This document shows positions 1 through 6,105 of a DNA stretch of 12,684 nucleotides, piece after piece (the stretch's first letter is position 1; each line of letters opens with the position of its first letter). A program made the translations under genes and the position numbers. Location: the NCBI GenBank assembly GCA_021785095.1, contig JAJYGM010000559.1, positions 1 to 12,684 of the forward strand. The letters are read 5' to 3'. The notes beneath the pieces were generated by a model, which saw only the letters and a program-made list of their open reading frames with translations, was not told the origin of the DNA and made no database searches. Source of the DNA: Actinomycetes bacterium (lineage in GTDB: Bacteria; Actinomycetota; Acidimicrobiia; Acidimicrobiales; Bog-793).

Positions 1-62
1 CCGCCCCCGCGGCTTGCACCGTCCCCGCCCCCGCGGCTTGCACCGTCCCCGCCCCCGCGGCT
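1..62. repeat. 24-nt tandem repeat, about 2.6 copies
   Basis: The unit at 1-24 repeats exactly at 25-48 and again partly from 49, diverging after about 14 nt. Its length is a multiple of three, so it preserves the frame on either strand. It runs off the window edge, so the true copy number is unknown. Confidence 0.9.
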
Positions 63-136
63 GTCCCCTTCGCTGCCTCAGCGGCGCGTTGCCGGCGCCA
101 CCCGATGCGGGGCCGAGAGAAGTCGCCAATCCGCAT
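1..136 (-). CDS. Partial N-terminus of an unrecognised protein with in-frame 24-nt repeats
   Basis: A reading frame opens at ATG (136-134, minus strand) and stays open to the window edge, giving 45 residues that begin MRIGDFSRPRIGWRRQ. After a basic, Arg-rich first 20 residues it enters an 8-residue repeat, AAGAGTVQ, present twice and starting a third time. No family is recognisable. A promoter-like TTGACA box on the same strand lies about 35 nt upstream of the ATG, so the message would be almost leaderless. The Gly/Ala/Gln-rich repeat resembles the in-frame repeats in other genes of this window. Alternative: the plus strand is also open in frame 1 and stops at TGA 136-138 (repeat PPPRLAPS), so this could instead be the 3' end of a plus-strand gene. 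The minus-strand reading is preferred because of the ATG and promoter, but this is uncertain. Confidence 0.35.
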   Translation of the reverse strand, partial: MRIGDFSRPRIGWRRQRAAEAAKGTAAGAGTVQAAGAGTVQAAGA

Positions 137-186
137 GATTGACAGATATATCAAGCGATCAGTACTGCAGTTGTCAAATCATGCGG
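131..186. repeat. 56-bp near-palindrome, AT-rich
   Basis: The left arm CCGCATGATTGACA (131-144) pairs with the right arm TGTCAAATCATGCGG (172-186), with a single extra base in the right arm. The 27-nt centre is AT-rich and holds small palindromes (GATATATC, AGTACT, CTGCAG). It stands out from the GC-rich surroundings. Each strand carries one TTGACA inside its arm. It could be an operator around a promoter, a recombination or transposon-end site, or a hairpin. Which one cannot be told from sequence alone. Confidence 0.75.
149..177 (-). promoter_or_regulatory. Sigma-70-like promoter candidate reading leftwards
   Basis: On the minus strand a perfect -35 box, TTGACA (177-172), is followed after 17-18 nt by TTGATAT (154-148), a weak -10 match. 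The next ATG on that strand is about 12 nt further on (136). The -35 box is convincing and the -10 is not. The element lies within the 131-186 near-palindrome, so a dimeric repressor could occlude it. Confidence 0.35.
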
Positions 187-191
187 GATCT

Positions 192-314
192 AGCGGCTGG
201 CCGGCTCCGAACCGTGTGCCGAAAGTGACCGCGGCGGCTGGCCGGGCCGGAACTGTGTGCCGAAAGTGACCGCAGCGGCTGGCCGGGCCGGAACTGTGTG
301 CCGAAAGTGACCGG
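192..314. repeat. Three direct 41-bp repeats, non-coding
   Basis: Copies lie at 192-232, 233-273 and 274-314. Copies 2 and 3 differ only at their first and last bases; copy 1 has a few internal changes (GGCTCCGAACC for GGGCCGGAACT). All share the core GTGCCGAAAGTGACC. The 41-nt period is not a multiple of three, and the region lies downstream of the minus-strand hydrolase with no convincing ORF. There are no unique spacers, so it is not CRISPR. Clustered short direct repeats with this kind of core occur at ends of some insertion sequences (IS21-like elements, for example), so a remnant IS end is possible. Confidence 0.85.
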
Positions 315-343
315 CGACCCCCCTGTCCGGTCACTTCAGGCAC
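298..343. terminator. Imperfect hairpin joining the third 41-bp repeat to an inverted copy of its core
   Basis: GTGCCGAAAGTGACCGG (298-314) faces CCGGTCACTTCAGGCAC (327-343): 15 of 17 pairs match across a 12-nt loop. For minus-strand transcription it lies about 87 nt past the hydrolase stop. There is no U-tract, so a terminator role is tentative. It may instead be part of the same repeat or IS remnant. Confidence 0.4.
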
Positions 344-362
344 GAGGTTCGCCCAAAATGGC

Positions 363-428
363 GGCCCCGGCCCCGGCCCCGGCCCCGGCCCCAGCCCCGG
401 CCCCGGCCCCGGCCCCAGCCCCGGCCCC
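363..428. repeat. (GGCCCC)11 hexamer tract
   Basis: Eleven consecutive hexamers fill 66 nt; copies 6 and 10 are AGCCCC, all others are exact. On the minus strand this is a GGGGCC/GGGGCT tract starting 1 nt after the TGA of the dienelactone hydrolase, so it would form the start of that message's 3' end. Runs of four G every six bases can form G-quadruplexes in DNA or RNA. Confidence 0.95.
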
Positions 429-429
429 G

Positions 430-1170
430 TCACGTGCCTGCAGAGCGGCGTTGGTCTCCGATCAGGCATCGGGCAAGCCATGCGACTGTGATCGGCCAGG
501 ACTTGGCTGTCGCTTCCGGGTTCGAGAACTGCGCCGAGAAGCTGTTCTCGAAGGCGTGGCCGGCGTCCTCCTGGACGTCGAATTCGACGTCACCTCGACC
601 GGCGAATGCTTCGCGGATCTGATCGACCTCCGCGGCCGGAATGTATGGATCCTTGCCACCGAAGTGGAAGAGCAAGGGGCAGGATATCTTGTGCGCGCTG
701 TCGAGTTGCGCAGCTATGCCGCTTCCGTAGTACGAAACACAGCAGGCGGGATCACCGGCGACCGCGAGCTCGTAGGCGAGGCGCCCACCCAGGCAGTAGC
801 CGAGGACGGCGACGAGCCCGGACACCTCAGGAACGCGTTTCAGGTGATCGAGAGCGGCCGTGAGGTCTGCGGCGGTGATGGCGGGATCAATTTCGGCGAA
901 GCGCTGCGCCACGCCGAAGGCGCGCTTCAGACCCTCATCGTCGTGCGGGCAGTCGACATTCCGTTCCACGCGCCAGAACACGTCGGGGCAGAGCACGACA
1001 TAGCCCTCTTCACCAAGGGCCAAAGCCCGGTCGCGGATGAACTCGCTCACGCCGAAGATCTCTTGCAAGAGCAGGATGCCTGCTCCGTTGGGGTGTTCCG
1101 GGACGACGAGGAGGCCGTCGTAGTCTCCGTCGGCTGTCGAGATGGACTCAGATCGCTTCGTGGTCGCCAT
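430..1170 (-). CDS. Dienelactone hydrolase family protein
   Basis: An alpha/beta-hydrolase of 246 residues, the usual length for the dienelactone hydrolase family. It would be cytoplasmic; no signal peptide is visible. The family triad is readable: nucleophile Cys126 in GYCLGG, Asp174 in FGGKDPYIP and His205 in DAGHAFEN. The conserved Glu37 sits in LLLQEIFGV. Classical members open the lactone ring of dienelactones in chloroaromatic breakdown, but many relatives act on other esters or lactones. No other aromatic-degradation gene is nearby, so the substrate is not assigned. The ATG at 1170 has no good Shine-Dalgarno sequence and may be leaderless. It diverges from the HAD phosphatase gene across a 69-bp gap. 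Its TGA abuts the GGCCCC repeat, which suggests the repeat arose at, or was trimmed from, its C-terminal coding end. Confidence 0.9.
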   Translation of the reverse strand: MATTKRSESISTADGDYDGLLVVPEHPNGAGILLLQEIFGVSEFIRDRALALGEEGYVVLCPDVFWRVERNVDCPHDDEGLKRAFGVAQRFAEIDPAITAADLTAALDHLKRVPEVSGLVAVLGYCLGGRLAYELAVAGDPACCVSYYGSGIAAQLDSAHKISCPLLFHFGGKDPYIPAAEVDQIREAFAGRGDVEFDVQEDAGHAFENSFSAQFSNPEATAKSWPITVAWLARCLIGDQRRSAGT

Positions 1171-1239
1171 ATCGGCAGACTACGTGCCACAGCACTTGGG
1201 TGCCCGACGGCATGGCCTTTCTCGTCTACCGTCACTGCC

Positions 1240-2001
1240 ATGCAGGAACGAGTATGCGGAAGTCTCGGCGGCTGTGCGCCCGAAAGTCGGTCGTCCGGCA
1301 TCGACCTCGCTCTGGCGTCAGTGTTCCTGGACTTCGACGGCACGATCACGCTCGAGGACACCGGGCTCTACTTGCTCGAACGGCTTGCATCGCCCGAGTG
1401 GCACGAGATCGAGGACCGCTACGTGGCCGGCGAGATCGGCAGCAGGCAATGTATGGCAGGCGAGTGGGCGACCCTCCCGCACGACCGCGCTCTCGCGGAG
1501 GCAGTAGTCGCGGAGGTCCCACTGGACGAAGGCTTCGGTCCGCTTGTCGAGTACCTGCGAGGTTCCGGAGCCGAGGTGTGCATCCTGTCCGACGGGTTCG
1601 GGTTTCGTGCTGAGGCAGTGGGAGCCGAGGTGGGCATCCCGGTTATCACGAACTGCATCGAATGGGATTCCTGGGAGGTGGGCTTCCCGAACGGGGATCT
1701 GAGCTGTGAGTGCGCTGCCTGCGGGGCATGCAAACGATCACCAATCCGCGACGCCCGTGCCCGGGGACGAGCGACGGTGCTCGTTGGCGACGGCACGAGT
1801 GACATGTTGGCGGCATCGGTCGCAGACGTGGTGTTTGCGACTGGCAAGCTGGCGCATTGGTGCGAGAGCAGCGGGCTCGCGTTCGAGCGGTTCTCGCGAC
1901 TCGCGCAGGTGCAGCGGGGTCTCGCGCGCATGTCGAGGGAAGGCGTGCTGGCCGGACCGAGCCCGAGCCCGAGCCCGAGCCCGACCCGCGCCGACGAGTG
2001 A
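1240..2001 (+). CDS. HAD-superfamily phosphatase, MtnX-like
   Basis: A 253-residue HAD-type phosphomonoesterase. Motif I is FLDFDGTIT (Asp31 nucleophile, Asp33 acid/base), motif II is LSDG (Ser117), the motif III lysine is probably Lys165 in CKRSPI, and motif IV is GDGTSD (Asp184, Asp188). The cysteine-rich CECAACGACK before that lysine and the overall order resemble MtnX, the phosphatase of the methionine salvage pathway. No other salvage genes are present, so the substrate is open. ATG 1240 is chosen. GTG 1321, immediately before the DFDGT strand, is an alternative giving a shorter protein more like typical MtnX N-termini; neither has a clear ribosome site. The C-terminus is an SP dipeptide repeat (CCGAGC units). 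Its TGA overlaps the GTG of the next gene, implying coupled translation. Confidence 0.85.
   Translation: MQERVCGSLGGCAPESRSSGIDLALASVFLDFDGTITLEDTGLYLLERLASPEWHEIEDRYVAGEIGSRQCMAGEWATLPHDRALAEAVVAEVPLDEGFGPLVEYLRGSGAEVCILSDGFGFRAEAVGAEVGIPVITNCIEWDSWEVGFPNGDLSCECAACGACKRSPIRDARARGRATVLVGDGTSDMLAASVADVVFATGKLAHWCESSGLAFERFSRLAQVQRGLARMSREGVLAGPSPSPSPSPTRADE
1957..1986 (+). repeat. (CCGAGC)4 repeat encoding a C-terminal Ser-Pro tail
   Basis: Four exact hexamers and a fifth variant (CCGACC) encode PSPSPSPSPT just before the end of the HAD phosphatase. The unit is a multiple of three and lies 12 nt before the start of the next gene. Confidence 0.9.
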
Positions 2002-2930
2002 CATCTCAGCAACCGGTGCCGCAGGCAACGAGCGCGCCGCGCGCCCTGAGCCTGCCGGCTGGTGTCGGCGAGGAAGGGGCCGTAGAGGTGTGGTGCCTGG
2101 CACTGGCTCGACGTGCTGGCGAGGCTGCGGCGGCTCCGGCGGGGGGAACCACCGGCGCGAGCGAGGCGAGAGACCGGGCCGATGGCGTCGCGCAGCTGTC
2201 TCCCGAGGAGATCGAGAGGTCGGGACGGATCAGCTCGGATGGGGATCGGTGGCGCTACCTCGAGAGCCGTGTCTGGCTACGGCAACTCCTGGCGGCTCGC
2301 CTCGCGGTCGCGCCTGTTGAGGTCAGCTACCGGCAAAGTGCCACCGGCAAGCCCGAGCTGGCGCACGCCGGGCCTGAGCGGGTGCGTTTCAACCTGTCGC
2401 GATCAGGGGAGCTGGTCCTCTACGTGATCTCATCGGGCCGCGATGTCGGCATCGACGTGCAGGAGTGTGTGGCCGGCGTAGACCTGCGCAGGCTGGGGCG
2501 GCGTTTCCTCTCAGGGGCAGAGAAGGAGGTGCTCGCCGCACTCGAGGACCGCGAGCGGCGACGAGCCTTCTACAGGACATGGGTACGCAAGGAGGCATTC
2601 TTGAAGGCAGTAGGCGTGGGGCTGGCAGCTCCGTGGTCCGCCGTAGACACTTCCCTGGACCTTGTCCGGATCGATCGCGAGCTGTCCGGGCTGTCGTTGC
2701 CAGCGGGCGGAGCGGATCAGTGGTCGGTGCACGACCTGAGTCTCGGCTCCGGCTCCGGCTCCGGCTCCGGCGGTGGTTCGGCCCCCGGCTCCCTCGACGG
2801 CGCCTCCGCCTACGTGGCGGCGCTGTCGGTGAAAGGAGCTCCCGGGACTGGCGCGCCTAACCGGGCGAGCAGGACGAGCCCTGCCGTCTCGATCCCGAGA
2901 GCCACGGAGCTGCCGCAGTGTCGGGGCTGA
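1998..2930 (+). CDS. 4'-phosphopantetheinyl transferase, Sfp type
   Basis: Transfers phosphopantetheine from CoA to a serine of acyl or peptidyl carrier proteins. At 310 residues it is longer than Sfp (about 225) because of a low-complexity N-terminus (residues 1-65) and a C-terminal tail. Family motifs are in order: RQSATGKPEL (112-121), FNLSRSGELVL (131-141), VGIDVQ (150-155), RFLSGAEKE and WVRKEAFLKAVGVGL (195-209). Asp153, Lys198 and Glu199 are present. Two variations are notable: Gln155 replaces the usual metal-binding Glu of GIDIE, and Arg135 replaces the usual His of NLSHS. The GTG at 1998 overlaps the upstream TGA; the frame is open further upstream but only in antisense-like Arg-rich sequence. 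A (GS)4 repeat starts at residue 250, in the loop before the last strand (YVAALSV). Its 3' end overlaps the convergent aminotransferase by 74 bp. No PKS or NRPS partner is in view. Confidence 0.88.
   Translation: MTSQQPVPQATSAPRALSLPAGVGEEGAVEVWCLALARRAGEAAAAPAGGTTGASEARDRADGVAQLSPEEIERSGRISSDGDRWRYLESRVWLRQLLAARLAVAPVEVSYRQSATGKPELAHAGPERVRFNLSRSGELVLYVISSGRDVGIDVQECVAGVDLRRLGRRFLSGAEKEVLAALEDRERRRAFYRTWVRKEAFLKAVGVGLAAPWSAVDTSLDLVRIDRELSGLSLPAGGADQWSVHDLSLGSGSGSGSGGGSAPGSLDGASAYVAALSVKGAPGTGAPNRASRTSPAVSIPRATELPQCRG
2745..2768 (+). repeat. (GGCTCC)4 repeat encoding Gly-Ser
   Basis: Four exact hexamers encode GSGSGSGS, followed by GGGS, inside the phosphopantetheinyl transferase between the strands VHDLSL and YVAALSV. 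It acts like a natural flexible linker inserted in a surface loop. Confidence 0.9.
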
Positions 2931-4257
2931 AGTCGCCGGTGCTCTGATCCTGCACATAGCTGACAGGCGCCGCTTCGCCAGCCGCCAGGCCTGAGACGGC
3001 GGCGCAGAGGCGGTCGACATCGGCTGGCGAGTTGTTGATCCCGAGGCTGGCACGTACCGCGCCGGGCATCTTGCTCCGGTCGCCGCGCAGCACCTGTTCC
3101 CGAAACTCCGCCACTTCTGCGCGTCCGAGCCCGAGCAGGCGCGTCAGGTATGGGTGAGCACAGAAGCACCCGTGGCGCACGCCGATACCGTGCTCTGCCG
3201 ACAGGCGGGCCGCCACGAGGGCATGAGGCAGGCCGTCGATCGTGAAGGTGGCCGCGGGCAGGGTGTCGATCGAGGTGTCGGGACCGAGCAGCCGCACGCC
3301 CGGGATGGCTGCCAGGCCCTGGCGGAGCAAGCGTGCCAGCTCGATGTCGTGAGCTGTGAGAGCGCTCCAGCCGAGCCCCTCGATCTCGTCGATGGCCGCG
3401 TGCAGGGCCACCGCGCCGACGACATTTGGCGAGCCGGCCTCTTCCCGCTCAGGGGGCGCGGTCCATACGACCTCGTCCAGATCGACGAGGTCGATAGCCC
3501 CCCCACCCGCAAGGAAGGGGTCGCCGTCGCTGAAGAGCGCTCGCGGCCCGACGAGGATGCCTGCTCCGAAGGGGGCGTACATCTTGTGCCCGCTCCAGGC
3601 GATGTAATCCGGAGTGGTGGGAAGCCTCCGGTGGGGCGCCAGCTGGGCCGCATCGACTAGGACCGGGACCGCGCGGGCGTGCGCCTCGGCCACCACCTCG
3701 TCGATCGGGGGCATCCAGCCGGTGATGTTGGAGGCGCCCGTTATCGCGAGAAGACGCGGCGTCGGCCGCTCGCCGAGTGCCTTGACGACGTCGGATGTTT
3801 CGAACGTGCCGTCTCGGCCGCACTCGACATATCGGCAGGAGGCGGCCCGTGCCCAGGGCAGCATGTTGGCGTGGTGTTCGACGACGGTAGTGAGGACCAC
3901 GTCGGATTTCTCCAGCCGGAGCCGGTAGGTGAGGTGATTGATGGCTTCGGTCGTGTTGCGACAGATGATGGCGATGTCGTCACCGGTCTGCCGTCCGGCG
4001 AACATGAGAGCCGCCTCGCGGGCGTTCTCGTAAGCGTCGGTCGATCGTTGCGACTTGTAACCAGCCCCGCGGTGCACGCTGGAATACCACGGGATGAAGT
4101 CGTTGACGCGCTCGAGCACCGCGCGAAGTGCCGCTGTCGAGGCTGCGGTGTCGCACGAGAGGTACGGCCGCTCCGTGCCGTCGACGCACGGTACTAGCTC
4201 CCCGTCACCCACCAGGGACCTGAGTGCCCCACCTCGCTCGTTCTGTTCCATGGTCAT
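2857..4257 (-). CDS. Class V PLP aminotransferase, SufS-like cysteine desulfurase family
   Basis: A fold-type I PLP enzyme of 466 residues. PLP contacts are visible: His129 in VEHHANMLPW, Asp202 and Gln205 in VDAAQLAPHR, and the Schiff-base Lys225 in SGHKMYAPFGAG. A cysteine pair, Cys364/Cys366 in RHGCFCAHPY, lies where SufS enzymes keep their catalytic cysteine, so cysteine desulfurase or a related lyase activity is likely; the substrate is not proven. The length exceeds SufS (about 405) because of a roughly 40-residue disordered tail, part of which overlaps the convergent transferase. The start is well supported: AGGGAGGA sits 8 nt upstream on the minus strand (4273-4266), and a second ATG follows two codons later. 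It diverges from the hydrogenase operon, so it may share control with it and could supply sulfur for its many Fe-S clusters, but that link is inferred only from position. Confidence 0.87.
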   Translation of the reverse strand: MTMEQNERGGALRSLVGDGELVPCVDGTERPYLSCDTAASTAALRAVLERVNDFIPWYSSVHRGAGYKSQRSTDAYENAREAALMFAGRQTGDDIAIICRNTTEAINHLTYRLRLEKSDVVLTTVVEHHANMLPWARAASCRYVECGRDGTFETSDVVKALGERPTPRLLAITGASNITGWMPPIDEVVAEAHARAVPVLVDAAQLAPHRRLPTTPDYIAWSGHKMYAPFGAGILVGPRALFSDGDPFLAGGGAIDLVDLDEVVWTAPPEREEAGSPNVVGAVALHAAIDEIEGLGWSALTAHDIELARLLRQGLAAIPGVRLLGPDTSIDTLPAATFTIDGLPHALVAARLSAEHGIGVRHGCFCAHPYLTRLLGLGRAEVAEFREQVLRGDRSKMPGAVRASLGINNSPADVDRLCAAVSGLAAGEAAPVSYVQDQSTGDFSPDTAAAPWLSGSRRQGSSCSPG

Positions 4258-4296
4258 GAGCGTGGTCCTCCCTCTGCCCGCCGGCCCAGCGTTGTC

Positions 4297-4320
4297 CCCA
4301 TCACGGTGCGCTGTGATGGG
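4297..4320. promoter_or_regulatory. Perfect 8-bp dyad between divergent genes, operator candidate
   Basis: CCCATCAC (4297-4304) and GTGATGGG (4313-4320) are exact reverse complements around an 8-nt spacer. The site lies 40 nt upstream of the aminotransferase ATG and about 115 nt upstream of the hydrogenase operon, the right place for a shared regulator. It is not a CRP/FNR site, whose half-sites face the other way. It could also be an 8-bp RNA hairpin. Confidence 0.5.
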
Positions 4321-4367
4321 ACCCTACAGCCGAGCCTCCACGATGACGTGCGCCAGCCCTGGCGGCT

Positions 4368-4383
4368 AGGGCCATCTGGCCCT
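4368..4383. promoter_or_regulatory. 7-bp dyad upstream of the hydrogenase operon
   Basis: AGGGCCA (4368-4374), TC, TGGCCCT (4377-4383) form a 16-bp palindrome about 52 nt before the chosen hydB start. No clear -35/-10 pair was found near it. Operator function is inferred from symmetry and position only. Confidence 0.4.
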
Positions 4384-4435
4384 TGTAGTTGGTCACCGGA
4401 TAAGAGACGCTTAGCTCGTGCCGGAGTGCTCGGAG

Positions 4436-5638
4436 GTGTCCAACCGGCCACTTGTCATGGCCGCGGACGACCTCGGGGCGCTCTTCGGCGTGCTGGCCGA
4501 TGACGGCTATGAGGTACTGGGGCCGACCGTGCATGACGGCGCCATCGTCATCGAGGCGATCACCCAGCCCAGCCAGCTGCCGCGTGGCTGGGGCGATGCC
4601 CAGGAGCCAGGGAGCTACAGGCTCGTAGAACGCGGCGATGGCGCTTACTTCGGTTTTGCCGCACCGGCGGGCACCTGGAAGCGTCATCTGTTCGAGCCCC
4701 GCGCGGTGCTGTGGCGGTCTCGACGTGACGGAGACGGCGTGGTGTTCGAACCGGGAGAGCACGTGCGCCGGCGGCGTGCCTTCCTCGGCATCCGCGGCTG
4801 TGACCTGGCAGCTATCGCCGTGCAGGACAGGGTGTTCTGCGGAAGCGCGGCCGGGAGCGGGAGCGGGAGCCCGAGGCGGAGCGCCGATCCAGTCTACGGT
4901 GCGAAACGTGAAGGGATCCTGTTCATAGGCATCAACTGCAGCGATCCCGCGTCTACTTGCTTTTGCACCTCGATGGGGACGGGCCCCGCCATCGGCGAGC
5001 GCGCCGATCTGAGCTTGACCGAGCTCGACCCCGCTCTGCCTGACCAGCATCGCTTTCTCGTGCACGCGACGACCGACCGTGGGAGGGCCATCGCCGCCCG
5101 GATGAACCTGGCCGTCGCGACCGACAGGGATCTCGCGAGCGCCACTGCCGTACGAGACGGAGCGATCGCCTCCATGGGACGATCGATGGATACCGAGGAT
5201 CTTCCCGCGCGGCTGCGCGAGGCTGCAGAGGACCCGCGCTGGGACGACGTAGCTCGAAGGTGCCTGTCCTGCGGGAACTGCACCATGGCCTGTCCCACCT
5301 GTTTTTGCGCGGACGTGAGCGACCAGCCGGATGTCGCCGCCGGGGTCGACGAGCGTGTGAGGGAGTGGGCTTCGTGCTTTCAACTCGACCACTCCTACTT
5401 GCACGGCGGCTCCGTGAGGGTCTCGACGAAGGCTCGTTACCGCCAATGGATGACGCACAAGCTCTCGACGTGGTGGGACCAGTTCGGCGTGTCGGGCTGC
5501 GTCGGCTGCGGCCGGTGCATCACGTTCTGCCCGGTCGGCATCGACATCACCGAAGAGGTGCGCGCGATCCGGGCATCCAAGTCGGTTCCCCTCGAGGAGG
5601 GGACCGCCGAGACAGGGGAAAAGGGACATAGCAGATGA
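4436..5638 (+). CDS. hydB: Hydrogenase/sulfhydrogenase beta subunit, 2x[4Fe-4S] ferredoxin-type electron carrier
   Basis: A cytosolic electron-transfer subunit of group 3b hydrogenases, about 400 residues. It carries electrons between the hydrogenase small subunit and the flavin subunit. Family hallmarks are [14 protein letters not shown] near the N-terminus, [10 protein letters not shown] mid-protein, and two cluster motifs: [16 protein letters not shown] (Cys276, 279, 282, 286, plus 289 and 291) and [12 protein letters not shown] (Cys355, 358, 361, 365). GTG 4436 is chosen because GGAG (4423-4426) lies 9 nt upstream; GTG 4418 and ATG 4457 are in-frame alternatives. First gene of the operon, in the same B-G-D-A order as Pyrococcus hydBGDA but with a CRP-like gene inserted. 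Its TGA overlaps the next ATG (ATGA). Odd: a GSGSGS repeat (residues 140-145) within a linker of about 15 extra residues before DPVYGAKR. Confidence 0.9.
   Translation: MSNRPLVMAADDLGALFGVLADDGYEVLGPTVHDGAIVIEAITQPSQLPRGWGDAQEPGSYRLVERGDGAYFGFAAPAGTWKRHLFEPRAVLWRSRRDGDGVVFEPGEHVRRRRAFLGIRGCDLAAIAVQDRVFCGSAAGSGSGSPRRSADPVYGAKREGILFIGINCSDPASTCFCTSMGTGPAIGERADLSLTELDPALPDQHRFLVHATTDRGRAIAARMNLAVATDRDLASATAVRDGAIASMGRSMDTEDLPARLREAAEDPRWDDVARRCLSCGNCTMACPTCFCADVSDQPDVAAGVDERVREWASCFQLDHSYLHGGSVRVSTKARYRQWMTHKLSTWWDQFGVSGCVGCGRCITFCPVGIDITEEVRAIRASKSVPLEEGTAETGEKGHSR
4853..4870 (+). repeat. (GGGAGC)3 repeat encoding Gly-Ser in hydB
   Basis: Three exact hexamers encode GSGSGS between DRVFC and DPVYGAKR of the beta subunit. 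The same hexamer, with one further partial copy, recurs in the DUF6390-like gene at 10136-10146. Confidence 0.85.
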
Positions 5639-6105
5639 GACCGATCACTATGCCTGAGGAGCTCGCCCATCACCGTTTCTTCGAGAAGTTCCCCGATGAG
5701 CTACGGAGGCGCCTGGCCGAATGCTCGAACAACGTCATCTTCGAGAAAGGTGTCACGGTTTGCACCGAGGGCACTCCTGCCAGGAGCTTCTTTGCCATCC
5801 GAACGGGTCGGGTCAGCGTCGGTGTGCACGTACCAAGCAGGGGACTTGTCTCCCTCGAAACCCTCCACAGGGGAGACATCATGGGCTGGTCGTGGGTACT
5901 GCCTCCGTACCGTTGGCACTTCGACGCCATCGCCCTCGAGCAGGTGCGGGCGATAGAGCTGCATGCCGACTGCATCCTTCCTTACCTGGAGGAGGATCCC
6001 GCAGCAGGCTTTCGCCTGATGACCTCTGTCGCGACGATCATGGAGGAAAGGATCGACTCGGCACGCATGCGCCTCCTCGACCTGTTTGGCGAGAGTGATG
6101 ACTGA
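5635..6105 (+). CDS. Stand-alone cyclic-nucleotide-binding (CRP-like) domain protein
   Basis: A 156-residue protein made of one cNMP-binding beta-roll (about residues 14-120: [56 protein letters not shown]) and a C-terminal helix (residues 125-150). True CRP/FNR regulators are about 220 residues with an HTH; here the protein stops before any HTH, so it probably does not bind DNA. The phosphate-binding cassette is atypical, with [11 protein letters not shown] in place of the usual GE-LAL then R-A-T, so the ligand may not be cAMP. It lies between the beta and gamma subunit genes, coupled by ATGA to hydB and overlapping hydG by 8 nt. This suggests it is a sensor or structural partner of the hydrogenase. 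From memory, similar genes occur in other actinobacterial group 3b operons, so it is probably a conserved accessory. Confidence 0.85.
   Translation: MRPITMPEELAHHRFFEKFPDELRRRLAECSNNVIFEKGVTVCTEGTPARSFFAIRTGRVSVGVHVPSRGLVSLETLHRGDIMGWSWVLPPYRWHFDAIALEQVRAIELHADCILPYLEEDPAAGFRLMTSVATIMEERIDSARMRLLDLFGESDD

Noticed and set aside
192..314. CRISPR array
   Set aside because: The 41-bp units are directly adjacent with no variable spacers, and there are no cas genes.
298..1239. Long plus-strand open frame running from 298 into the HAD phosphatase
   Set aside because: It is antisense to the dienelactone hydrolase, whose catalytic motifs are all intact. The HAD domain starts near 1321, and the upstream residues show no domain; openness reflects GC-rich third positions.
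4297..4320. CRP/FNR binding site for the CRP-like protein in the operon
   Set aside because: Half-sites are oriented TCAC-N-GTGA, opposite to the CRP consensus, and the CRP-like protein lacks an HTH.
4301..5629. 442-residue minus-strand open frame
   Set aside because: Antisense to hydB, which has clear Fe-S motifs; the reverse frame has no recognisable domain and would overlap the divergent promoter region.
5635..6105. Frameshifted or truncated full-length CRP regulator
   Set aside because: The downstream sequence is immediately the start of hydG with overlapping start and stop, leaving no remnant HTH in any frame.
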